NCBI RefSeq assembly: GCF_000718775.1
Contig: NZ_JOCB01000109.1
Span: 1 to 51,059, forward strand
From: Streptomyces sp. NRRL S-31
GTDB taxonomy: Bacteria; Actinomycetota; Actinomycetes; Streptomycetales; Streptomycetaceae
Direction of reading: 5' to 3'
DNA length: 51,059 bases
The translations under genes and the position numbers were made by a program. The notes beneath the pieces were generated by a model, which made no database searches, had not been told where the DNA came from, and saw only the letters and a list, made by a program, of their open reading frames with translations. Position 1 is the stretch's first letter. The number at the start of each line of letters is the position of its first letter. Positions 33,678 to 42,432 of the stretch are shown here, piece after piece.

Positions 33678-36631
33678 GCGGGATCACGGACCTCGACGCG
33701 CTGCGCCAAGCGCTGGCGGAGAACGCCGAGGAGCCGGAGGGGCCGGCCCGCAACGCGCGCGCGGAGCACCTGCTGGCGGAGGCCGAGAGGCTGGACGTCC
33801 CGCTCGCCGTGATCGAGGCGCTCGGGCACCAGCTGAAGGTCTACAACTACAGCTCCGAGAAGGACAGGATGTTCGTCCCGTTCGCGCGGCTGCTGCGCAT
33901 GTGGGACGAACGGCCGGAGGACTTCGACGCCTACGAGGCGCACACGCTGCACTGGGTCTTCAAGTGGGTGTCGGCGGGCATGCTGGACCAGCCGCACGTC
34001 CCGCTCGCCTCGGTCGAGAAGTGGCTCGCCGAGATGGAGCACCGCTACCGGCTCGCCGGGCACTCCGAACGGGCGGTGCGCGGCGCCGAGTTCACCGTGG
34101 CCGCGCACATCGGTGACCTCGCGCGCGCGGAGCGGGCGTACGCCGCGTGGCTGGCCGCCGACCGGGACGAGATGGCCGACTGCGAGGCGTGCGAGCTGCA
34201 CGGGCAGGGCACCTGGCAGGTCCGCCGCGGCCGGGACGCGGCGGCGCTCGGGCTGTGGCGGCCGGTGCTGGAGGGCGAGCTGGCGTGCGCGCACGAGCCG
34301 CACTCCGTGCTGGCCGCCTCGCTGCTCCCGCTGCTGCGGCTCGGCCGCGCGGACGAGGCCCGCGCGCACCATCTGCGCGGCTTCCGGCTGGTCCGCCCGA
34401 TGGAGAGCATGCGGAGCGCGTTCGCGGAGCACGTGGAGTTCTGTGCGCTGACCGGCAACGAGGCGCGCGGTCTGGAGCTGCTGGCCGAGCGGCCGGCGTA
34501 CTTCACGGACACCGGGCATCCGCGCAGCCGGCTGGAGTTCATGGCCGTGGTGACGCTGCTGACGGACCGGCTGACCGAGCTGGGGCTGGGCGAGCGGCGG
34601 GTGCCGGGGCCGGCCGGGCGGAGCTGGACCGCGCGGGAACTCGCCGCGCACGCGCGCGCGGAGGCCATGGAACTCGCCGGGCGGTTCGACCGCCGCAACG
34701 GCACCGGTGACGTCGGCGACCGGATCCGCGCGCGGATGGCGCAGCGCCCGCTGGTGGAGCGGCTGCCGCTGGGGGTGCGGACCGTACGGCCCGCGCCGGC
34801 GCCGGTGGCCGCTCCGGCGGTGCCGGACGTCCCCGGCGGGGCCGGTCTGCCCGCCCTGCTGGCCGAGGCGCGGCGGCTGTCGGAGTCCCTGCGGCCGCAC
34901 GCGCTTGAGGCGTGGGCGGCGGTGGCGCGGGCCGCCGGGGACACCGAGCTGGCGCCGCGCGACCGCGCGGAGATCGCCGACCACGAGGCGATGGCGCGCG
35001 GCCCCGAGGGGGTCGCCCTGTTCGAGCGGGCGGCGGAGCTGTATGCGGCTGCGGGCGACCCCGGGGAAGCGCTGGCGGCCCGCGCGCGCGGGGCGTACGT
35101 CCGCGCGCTCACCGGCGAGGTCACCGCGGCCCTGGCCACGGTCACGGAGCTATACGACGAGGCGCTCGCGCTGTACGCCGACGCGGGCACCGGGGTACGG
35201 CAGACCGCGTCGGTGCTGATGAGCCGCGCGCGGGTGCTGATGCGGCGGGTGCACGAGGCGGCCGGGCAGGGGGCACGGGACGAGCGGGCCGTCGCACGGG
35301 CCGTCGCGGACGCGGAGGCGGCCGTACGGGAGGTGCGGGCGCTCGTCGGGGAGCGGGGCGCGGACGACGTGCGGCTGGCGGCGCGGACCGCCGAGGCGCG
35401 GGCGATGCGCGCCGAGCTGGCCGGGCTCACCGGGGACGCGGAGCGGGCGGCACAGCTGTTCCGGCGGGCCGCCGACGCGTACGTGGCCGCCGGGCTGCCC
35501 TGGTTCGCGGTGGAGTACGAGGTACAGGTCGCCGCACTCGCCCACCAGGCCGGTGACCTGGCCGGGTCGGAGCGGGCGCTGCGGGCGGCCGTGGAGCACG
35601 GCGGGCCGTACGTGGAGCCGGTCGGGCGGGCCCAGCTGCACCTCCAGCTGGCCGAGGTGCTCGGCGCGCTGGACGCGCCCGGCGAGGCGGCCGAGCACGC
35701 GCTGGAGGCCGCGCACTGGGCCGACGAGGCCGGGGAGAGCGCCACCCTGGGCGCCTGGGCGCGGCAGCAGTTGGGGGGTTTCCTGCTGCGTCTGGGCCGG
35801 TACGCGGAGGCCGCCGAGGTGCTGGAGTCGGCGCTGGCCGACCTGAGCGCCGGTACGCACGGCGACGGGGCGGTCGTCCAGGCCCGCTGGTGGCTCGGGG
35901 ACTGCCTGGGCGAGCTGGGTGAGCACCGGGCCGCGGCCGAGCAGCGGCTCCAGGCCGCCGACCTGGCCCGGCACTGGCCGGAGCAGCAGGACCACGCCAC
36001 GCTCGCCCACCTCGCCGCCGAGTCGCTGGGCAACGCGGGACTGGCGGCGGAGGCGGGCCGGGCCTACGCGCGCGCGGGCGACCTGTGGCAGGCACTCGGC
36101 AACGCCCCGTTCCTGGTCCGCTCGCTGCGCGCCCGCGCGTGGCTGGCGCTGGACGACCCGGCCGGGACGGCGGAGGCCCGCGCGCTGATGGCGCGGGCGG
36201 TGCGGGAGTGCGAGACGGCGCTGGCGGCGGCCGAGGACCCGGAGCGGGCCGAGCTGGCGGCGGAACTGGGCGGCACGCACCGGCAGTTCGCGCAGTTGCT
36301 GACCCGGGTGGCGGTGGCGGAGACCGAGGAGCCGGGGGACGCGGCGGTCCGGGCCGGGCTGGAGGCGGCGCTGGAGCGGATGTCCCGGGCCGTGGCGGTG
36401 TTCGCCGGGCTCGGCGCGGCCGGACTGCACGACCGTACCGGCGCCGAACTGGACGCGGCCCGGCTGGAGGCCGACCTCGGCCGGCCGGAACGGGCGGCGG
36501 CACGCGCGCGTGCGGTGCTCGCGGCCTACGCGGGCGCCGACGACGGGGACGACACGGTCCGGTCACGACGGGACGAGGCGACCCGGGTGCTGACGGCGGC
36601 CCGGGAGGGGACGGACGCGGACCGGCACTGA
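33674..36631 (+). CDS. Large TPR-like repeat protein coupled to the Hsp90 gene
   Basis: This 985-residue protein is almost entirely alpha-helical with TPR-type spacing (A/G/L at helix contacts): ALFERAAELYAAAGDPGEAL, AAQLFRRAADAYVAAGLPWF, AEVLGALDAPGEAAEHALEAAHW, LGRYAEAAEVLESALADL and AGRAYARAGDLWQALG. The N-terminal third is distinct (HTLHWVFKWVSAGMLDQPHV; then DCEACELHGQGTW with a C-x2-C). There is no signal peptide, membrane helix or catalytic motif that I recognise. The ATG overlaps the Hsp90 stop codon and follows GAGGGGAACGG. Coupling to an Hsp90 suggests a co-chaperone or client adaptor, as TPR proteins are in eukaryotes; this is inference. Confidence 0.85.
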   Translation: MSGITDLDALRQALAENAEEPEGPARNARAEHLLAEAERLDVPLAVIEALGHQLKVYNYSSEKDRMFVPFARLLRMWDERPEDFDAYEAHTLHWVFKWVSAGMLDQPHVPLASVEKWLAEMEHRYRLAGHSERAVRGAEFTVAAHIGDLARAERAYAAWLAADRDEMADCEACELHGQGTWQVRRGRDAAALGLWRPVLEGELACAHEPHSVLAASLLPLLRLGRADEARAHHLRGFRLVRPMESMRSAFAEHVEFCALTGNEARGLELLAERPAYFTDTGHPRSRLEFMAVVTLLTDRLTELGLGERRVPGPAGRSWTARELAAHARAEAMELAGRFDRRNGTGDVGDRIRARMAQRPLVERLPLGVRTVRPAPAPVAAPAVPDVPGGAGLPALLAEARRLSESLRPHALEAWAAVARAAGDTELAPRDRAEIADHEAMARGPEGVALFERAAELYAAAGDPGEALAARARGAYVRALTGEVTAALATVTELYDEALALYADAGTGVRQTASVLMSRARVLMRRVHEAAGQGARDERAVARAVADAEAAVREVRALVGERGADDVRLAARTAEARAMRAELAGLTGDAERAAQLFRRAADAYVAAGLPWFAVEYEVQVAALAHQAGDLAGSERALRAAVEHGGPYVEPVGRAQLHLQLAEVLGALDAPGEAAEHALEAAHWADEAGESATLGAWARQQLGGFLLRLGRYAEAAEVLESALADLSAGTHGDGAVVQARWWLGDCLGELGEHRAAAEQRLQAADLARHWPEQQDHATLAHLAAESLGNAGLAAEAGRAYARAGDLWQALGNAPFLVRSLRARAWLALDDPAGTAEARALMARAVRECETALAAAEDPERAELAAELGGTHRQFAQLLTRVAVAETEEPGDAAVRAGLEAALERMSRAVAVFAGLGAAGLHDRTGAELDAARLEADLGRPERAAARARAVLAAYAGADDGDDTVRSRRDEATRVLTAAREGTDADRH

Positions 36632-36910
36632 GCCCCCGCGGACTCCCGCCGCCCACCACGACCGACGGCCCCCACGCACCGGCCCCCGGCCGCGCGAGCG
36701 GCGCCCACGGCCCCGGGACGCCCACCCGCGCACCGGCTCGCCCCGGAGACGCACGGACACCGAAGGAGACGGCCCCGGCCCCACCCCGGCCGAAAACACC
36801 GCACACTCCCCACCGCCCACCGCCACCCACGGCACCCACACACCGGCCCCCGGCCACCCGGCCACGCGAGTGGCGACCCGCACTGTGCGGCGCCCACGGC
36901 CCTCGACGGC
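36632..36910. other. Gene-free region with duplicated segments
   Basis: No coding frame is convincing. CACCGGCCCCCGGCC recurs near 36678 and 36841, each followed by GCGAG and GGCGCCCACGGCC, so a block of roughly 50 bp seems to be imperfectly duplicated about 165 bp apart. Confidence 0.5.
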
Positions 36911-37171
36911 CGGCCGGGCGCCGGAACGGCCAGGCCCCGGGACGGCCGGGTGCCGGGACAGCCAGGCGCCGGGACAGCCGGGTGCCGGAAGGGCCGGACG
37001 CCAGAGGGGCGGGGCGCCGGGACGGCCGGATGCCGGGACAGCCAGGCGCCGGAACGGCCGGGCGCCGGGAGGACCGGAGGCCAGGCCAGAACTACCGGGC
37101 ACCGGAGCAGCCGGACCCCGGAAGGGCCGGACCCCGGAGGGGCCGGGCTGCGGGACGGCCGGACGCCGGGA
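36911..37171. repeat. 16-bp tandem repeat array, about 16 copies
   Basis: From 36911 to 37171 the sequence is a head-to-tail array of a degenerate 16-bp unit, approximately CGGCCGGGCGCCGGGA. Most units are exactly 16 bp; one near 37087 is 21 bp. Each unit holds CCGG-type half sites and can pair with itself. Because 16 is not a multiple of three and all frames are low complexity, I read it as non-coding. Confidence 0.85.
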
Positions 37172-37180
37172 AGGGGCTGA

Positions 37181-37270
37181 GCCGGGGTCCGGTCGGTCGG
37201 GGCGGAGTCGGGGTCCGGTTGGTCGGGGTCCGGTCGGTCGGGGCGAGTCGCGGTCCGGTCGGGGCGGGCG
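37181..37270. repeat. Second repeat block (GGGGTCCGGTCGGT units)
   Basis: GGGGTCCGGT recurs several times with GTCGGGGCGGAGTC-like spacers between the 16-bp array and the DAK gene stop codon. It differs in unit and length from the first array. Confidence 0.7.
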
Positions 37271-37300
37271 GGCGTCGGGCGCGGCCCCGGGGCCGGTGGG

Positions 37301-38983
37301 TCACTCCACGCCGATGAGCAGCAGTGCTCCCTGTCGGCCGCCGCGGTAGACCACCGTGTCCACGGCCAGGTAGGACTCCCGTACCCGGGCCTCCAGGTGC
37401 GCGGCGACGCTCGCGGGTGCCTCGTCGCCGATGACGAGGGTGACCAGTTCGCCGCCGGCCTGGAGCATGCGGTCGAGGACGGTCCGGGCGGTGGTCGTGA
37501 CGTCCGCGCCGATCACGGCCACGTCCCCGTCGATCAGGCCGAGGACGTCCCCGGCCTGGCAGATGCCGGCCGTCGTCCAGGACTGGTGCTCCGCCACGGC
37601 GACCTCGGCGTACCGGGTGGCGCCGGCCGCCGAGGTCATCTGGACGACGTCCTCGTCGAACCGGCGCTCCGGCTCGTGCACGGCGAGCGCGGCGATGCCC
37701 TGGACCGCCGAGCGGGTGGGGATGAGGGCCACCCGGACGCCCTCGGCGCGGGCCTGTTCGGCCGCCGCGGCGGCGGTGTGGCGCAGCTCGGCGTCGTTGG
37801 GCAGCAGCACGACCTCGCGCGCGTGGGCACGCCGTACGGCCTGGACCAGCTCGCCGCTGGCGGGCGGTTCTCCGGGGCGGGCCAGCACGGTGGTCGCGCC
37901 GGCCTCGGCGTACAGCCCGGCCAGCCCCTCGCCGGGCACCACGGCGACCACGGCCCGCTGGGCGCGCTCGGGGGACGGGCGTGCGCCGCCGGTGTGCGCG
38001 TCGCCGAGCCCGAAGTGGGTGATCCGGATCCGGTACGGCCGTCCGGCCTCCACTCCGGCCTCCACGGCGGCGCCGGCGTCGTCGACGTGCACGTGGACGT
38101 TCCACAGGCCGTCGCCGCCGACCACGACCAGGGAGTCCCCGAGGGCGTCGAGCCGCGCGCGCAGCCGGGTCACGGCCGCGTCGTCGGCCTCCAGCAGGTA
38201 GATCACCTCGAACGCGGGCCCGCCGGTCCCGGCCGCGTCGGGGCACGGCTCGGCACCGGCACCAACACCCGCGTCCTCGCGCGCGGGCCCGCCGGACGGC
38301 GCGTCGGCCGACTTCGCGGGTTCCCGTACGGCTTCCCCGGTGCACGCCTCCACCAGCGCCCCCAGCACCGCCAGCAGCCCCCGGCCGCCCGCGTCGACCA
38401 CCCCGGCCCGGCGCAGCACGGGCAGCCGGTCCGGGGTCGCCGCCAGGGCCGTGCGCGCGCCTTCGTAGGCGGCCCGCGCGACCGCCCCGCAGTCGCCCTC
38501 GGCCCGCTCGGCGGCGACGGCGGCGGCCGAGGCGACCGTCAGCACCGTGCCCTCGACGGGGTGGGCCACGGCCTGCCGGGCGGAGTCGGCGGCCCGGCGC
38601 AGGGCCAGCCGCAGCCCGGAGCCGTCGGCGCGGGACGGCTCGGCGGTCTCCGCGAGGACCTGGGCCATGCCGCGCAGCAGCTGCGCGAGGATGGTCCCGG
38701 AGTTGCCCCGGGCCCCGATGAGCGCGCCGTGCGCCATGGCCCGCACCGCGTCCGCGAGGGACGGTTCGGCGCAGCCGGTCCCGTACCCGGCGAACACCGC
38801 CTCCACGGCCGTGGCCGCCGACTCCAGGGTCAGGTAGAGGTTCGTCCCGGTGTCGCCGTCCGCCACCGGGTAGACGTTGATCGCGTCGATCTCCTCCCGG
38901 GCGCGCCCCACCGCCCGGAGCGCCAGACCGCACCAGGTGCGCACCGCGAGAGCATCGAAGAACGTCTGCGGCACCTGCGCCAC
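37301..38983 (-). CDS. DAK2/DhaL-domain kinase-like protein (FakA-like)
   Basis: This 560-residue protein begins with a DAK2 (DhaL) domain: INVYPVADGDTGTNLYLT (ADP-Mg binding), GARGNSGTILAQLLRG and VVDAGGRGL. A linker rich in Ala, Gly and Asp follows (about 225-255), then a C-terminal domain of the FakA type with NVHVHVDDAGAAVEAG and VVLLPNDAELR. FakA phosphorylates fatty acids held by FakB proteins in Firmicutes; the actinobacterial role is not established to my knowledge. The GTG follows GGGAGG. It is divergent from rpmB, as in mycobacteria. Confidence 0.87.
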   Translation of the reverse strand: MAQVPQTFFDALAVRTWCGLALRAVGRAREEIDAINVYPVADGDTGTNLYLTLESAATAVEAVFAGYGTGCAEPSLADAVRAMAHGALIGARGNSGTILAQLLRGMAQVLAETAEPSRADGSGLRLALRRAADSARQAVAHPVEGTVLTVASAAAVAAERAEGDCGAVARAAYEGARTALAATPDRLPVLRRAGVVDAGGRGLLAVLGALVEACTGEAVREPAKSADAPSGGPAREDAGVGAGAEPCPDAAGTGGPAFEVIYLLEADDAAVTRLRARLDALGDSLVVVGGDGLWNVHVHVDDAGAAVEAGVEAGRPYRIRITHFGLGDAHTGGARPSPERAQRAVVAVVPGEGLAGLYAEAGATTVLARPGEPPASGELVQAVRRAHAREVVLLPNDAELRHTAAAAAEQARAEGVRVALIPTRSAVQGIAALAVHEPERRFDEDVVQMTSAAGATRYAEVAVAEHQSWTTAGICQAGDVLGLIDGDVAVIGADVTTTARTVLDRMLQAGGELVTLVIGDEAPASVAAHLEARVRESYLAVDTVVYRGGRQGALLLIGVE

Positions 38984-39124
38984 CTGCGCCTCCCTGAGCT
39001 GGCTGGACGTGGGACGCAGCGTAGACCCCGGACCGGTGGCTTCCGGAAGAGGGCCGGGACGGGGCCCCGGTCCGCCGTGGTAGTTTCGTTGTACGGGCGC
39101 AGCCGTTGTATGCTGCTCCGGTTG

Positions 39125-39205
39125 CCCGATCCGATCGGGCTTGTTCCCCTGGCACCGCCACTCAAGATCTCAGGTCTTAGGATCTCGATCCCGGCATGCC
39201 GGGAT
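39125..39205 (+). promoter_or_regulatory. Palindrome-rich rpmB leader
   Basis: Between a -10-like TATGCT (39109-39114) and rpmB lie two perfect inverted repeats. CCCGATC-C-GATCGGG is at 39125-39139. An 18-bp loopless palindrome with core CCGGCATGCCGG is at 39188-39205. Between them lies an AGATCTC/AGGATCT imperfect repeat (39164-39185). The set could form hairpins in the 5' leader or be protein binding sites. No known ribosomal leader motif was recognised. Confidence 0.5.
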
Positions 39206-39241
39206 TAACCGTAAGTGCATCTGAAGTCTTTGGAGTGACCC

Positions 39242-39427
39242 GTGGCTGCCAACTGCGACGTCTGCGGCAAGGGGCCGGGCTTCGGCAACAACATCTCGCA
39301 CTCGCACCGCCGTACGTCCCGTCGCTGGAACCCGAACATCCAGCGTGTGCGTACCGTGGTCGGCGGGACGCCGAAGCGCGTGAACGCTTGCACCTCGTGC
39401 ATCAAGGCCGGCAAGGTCTCGCGCTGA
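39242..39427 (+). CDS. rpmB: 50S ribosomal protein L28
   Basis: This 61-residue protein matches L28: [21 protein letters not shown] at the start, then [10 protein letters not shown] and [11 protein letters not shown]. Two C-x2-C pairs (CDVC and CTSC) make it the zinc-binding form. The start is GTG after GGAG. It is monocistronic, with a terminator about 80 nt downstream and a structured leader upstream. Streptomyces usually also have Cys-free L28 paralogues under zinc control. Confidence 0.96.
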   Translation: MAANCDVCGKGPGFGNNISHSHRRTSRRWNPNIQRVRTVVGGTPKRVNACTSCIKAGKVSR

Positions 39428-39507
39428 CGCAACCTCCCCCACTCTCGGCTCCGGCCGGGCGGGGGGACCCCCATCCGCGCGCGGCCACTGCCTGGTTCGC
39501 TGCACTG

Positions 39508-39540
39508 AGCCGGTCCACCTCACGGTGGGCCGGCTTCTTG
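39508..39540 (+). terminator. rpmB terminator
   Basis: A 12-bp stem with one G-U pair (39508-39519 with 39524-39535), a TCAC loop and a following TCTTG end the rpmB transcript. Confidence 0.75.
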
Positions 39541-39624
39541 CCGTACCCGGGAACGGAACGCGGCCGGCCCGCCGGAATCCGGCCGGTGCTCGGGGACCCT
39601 CCCGTCTGAGCGCCCGCCCGGCGC

Positions 39625-40415
<791 letters not shown>

Positions 40416-40419
<4 letters not shown>

Positions 40420-41381
40420 GACTCGATGTCCCCGAAGTGGTCCCAGCCGCCCTTGCTGGTCCAGGGCGCCCCGTCGACCGTCACCTGGGGCAGCGCGGAG
40501 GGGTGGAGGACCTCGCCGATGACCTTCCAGCGGGCCGGGAGCTTGGTGTCGGACGGGAAGGTGGCCACGATGGCGTGGTCCTCTCCCCCGCTGAGCACCC
40601 ACTGGAGCGGGTCCACGCCGACGGCCTGTCCGATGTCGTGCATCTGCGTCGGGATGTCGATCGCGCCGGAGCGGATGTCGATCCGGACCTTGCTGGACTC
40701 GGCGATGTGCCCGAGGTCGGCGATGAGCCCGTCGCTGACGTCGCACATCGCGGTGGCGCCGAGCGCGGCGGCGGCCGGGCCCGCGTGGTAGGGCGGCTCG
40801 GGGCGCCGGTGGGCCTCGACGAAGGCGCGCGGCGAGCGGAAGCCGCGGGAGAGCACCGCGTATCCGGCGGCGGACCAGCCCAGCCAGCCGGTGACGGCCA
40901 CGAGGTCGCCGGGCTGGGCGCCCCCGCGCGTGACGGGTTCGTGGTTGCGCAGATCGCCGAGCGCGGTGATCGACACCATGATGGTGTCGCCTCGTACGAC
41001 GTCCCCGCCGACCACGGCGGCACCGGCGACCTGGCACTCGTCGCGCAGGCCGTCCATCAGCTCGGTGGGCCAGGTGACCGGCAGTTCGGCCGGGACGACC
41101 AGGCCGAGCAGCAGCGCGGTCGGCACGGCGCCCATCGCGGCGATGTCCGCGAGGTTCTGCGCGGCGGCCTTGCGGCCGACGTCGTAGGCCGTGGACCAGT
41201 CGCGGCGGAAGTGCCGGCCCTCCAGCAGGATGTCGGTGCTCGCCACCACCCGGCGGTCGGGCGCGGCGACCACCGCGGCGTCGTCGCCGGGGCCGACCCG
41301 GACCGCCGCGGTGGTGGTGAGACGGGAGGTGAGCTCCCTGATGAGCCCGAACTCCCCGAGCTCACCAACAGTGCCCTTCAT
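40416..41381 (-). CDS. thiL: Thiamine-monophosphate kinase ThiL
   Basis: This 321-residue kinase converts thiamine monophosphate to the active diphosphate. The N-terminal [20 protein letters not shown] with [10 protein letters not shown], the middle GGDVVRGD, and [19 protein letters not shown] are ThiL features; [12 protein letters not shown] lies near the C terminus. The ATG at 41379-41381 follows AGGAAC and begins [14 protein letters not shown], the common opening. No THI-box riboswitch was recognised upstream. It is divergent from the Lrp RAM gene. Confidence 0.94.
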
Positions 41382-41644
41382 GTTCCTAAGCTCCCCTTCT
41401 CTCCGTGCAGTGCCCGGTCGCGCGTCATCAGTGTCCCCGATACGGTCGAGGTGTCCGTCGTCGCGGTCGTACCGGCCGCCGACGCGGATGACCGTCGGTA
41501 CGGTCCGGGTGACCGTCAACGTCCGTCGTGCCCGCACCCTGGCGCGCAAGCCCGGTTCCCGCAGGTCTCCCCGCGGGGAGCGGCGACGCGATACCGTGGC
41601 GTTCCTTTCCCCCACATGATCCTCGTGGCCGCCCTGGAGGTTCC

Positions 41645-41878
41645 GTGGTACAGGCGTACATCCTGATCCAGACGGAGGTCGGCAAGGCGTCGACCGTCGC
41701 CGAGACGATCAGCAAGATCCCTGGAGTGATCCAGGCGGAGGACGTGACCGGGCCGTACGACGTCATCGTGCGCGCCCAGGCGGAGACGGTCGATGAACTC
41801 GGCCGCATGGTGGTCGCGAAGGTCCAGCAGGTGGACGGCCTCACGCGCACGCTGACCTGCCCGGTCGTGCATCTGTAG
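41645..41878 (+). CDS. Stand-alone Lrp/AsnC RAM (ligand-binding) domain protein
   Basis: This 77-residue protein is the effector-binding RAM domain of Lrp/AsnC regulators without the DNA-binding helix-turn-helix. It opens MVQAYILIQTEVGKASTVAETISKI; GPYDVIVRAQAETVDELGRMV contains the RAM motif. The GTG has a strong GGAGG 5 nt upstream. Such free domains form oligomers that bind amino acids and may modulate full Lrp proteins. Divergent from thiL. Confidence 0.9.
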   Translation: MVQAYILIQTEVGKASTVAETISKIPGVIQAEDVTGPYDVIVRAQAETVDELGRMVVAKVQQVDGLTRTLTCPVVHL

Positions 41879-41898
41879 CCCCCGTCTACGCTGGGCCG

Positions 41899-42420
41899 GT
41901 GAACATCTTCCGTCACCGGCCGCTCGGCCTGCTCGCGCCGGCCCTGCTCCTCGCCGTCGCCGGCTGCTCCGCGGCCGGCGACGGCCGCACCGTGACGGCG
42001 CCCACCCCCGACGCGAGGACGGCCCCGCTCTGCCGGGACCTGGACAAGGCGCTGCCACGCACGGTGGACGGGCGCGACCGCCGGGACCCCGAGCCCCGGT
42101 CCGCCTACACGGCGGCCTGGGGAAGCCCGGCGATCATACTGCGCTGCGGCATCGTCCGGCCGCCGAAGATGGTCGATCCCGAGGTGGCGCAGGGCAACGA
42201 CCCGAACGCGATCGGCGGCGGGGTCGACGGGGTCGACTGGCTGATGGAGAAGGAGGACGACGGGACGTGGCGGTTCACCACGTCCGGTCGCCTCGCGTAC
42301 GTGCAGGTGACGCTGCCGAAGGAGCTGTCCGGGCCGGACGACAGCGCCCAGGTGATGTCCGATCTGGCGGCGGCCGTGAAGAAGACGGTCCCGACGGGGC
42401 TCGCCTCCATGCGGCACTGA
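41899..42420 (+). CDS. DUF3515 lipoprotein
   Basis: This 173-residue protein has a lipoprotein signal peptide with lipobox VAGC (lipidated Cys23). The mature part carries LCRDLDKALPRTVDGRDRR, ILRCGIVRPP and WRFTTSGRLAYVQVTLP, the pattern of DUF3515 proteins found next to ddl in actinobacteria. Only 20 nt separate it from the RAM gene. It should sit on the outer face of the membrane; function unknown. Confidence 0.85.
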   Translation: MNIFRHRPLGLLAPALLLAVAGCSAAGDGRTVTAPTPDARTAPLCRDLDKALPRTVDGRDRRDPEPRSAYTAAWGSPAIILRCGIVRPPKMVDPEVAQGNDPNAIGGGVDGVDWLMEKEDDGTWRFTTSGRLAYVQVTLPKELSGPDDSAQVMSDLAAAVKKTVPTGLASMRH

Positions 42421-42432
42421 GCCGCCACCGGG

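Noticed and set aside
36563..37102. 179-residue minus-strand frame through the 16-bp repeats
   Set aside because: Low-complexity translation produced by the repeats; no ribosome site or homologous pattern.
36911..37171. CRISPR array
   Set aside because: The units are contiguous without spacers, and no cas gene is present.
37092..39161. 689-residue minus-strand frame across the DAK gene
   Set aside because: It is Arg/Gly/Pro-rich with no family motifs, and the overlapping frame encodes a clear DAK2 protein.
41382..41644. THI-box riboswitch upstream of thiL
   Set aside because: I looked for the CTGAGA...ACC core near the thiL start and did not find it.
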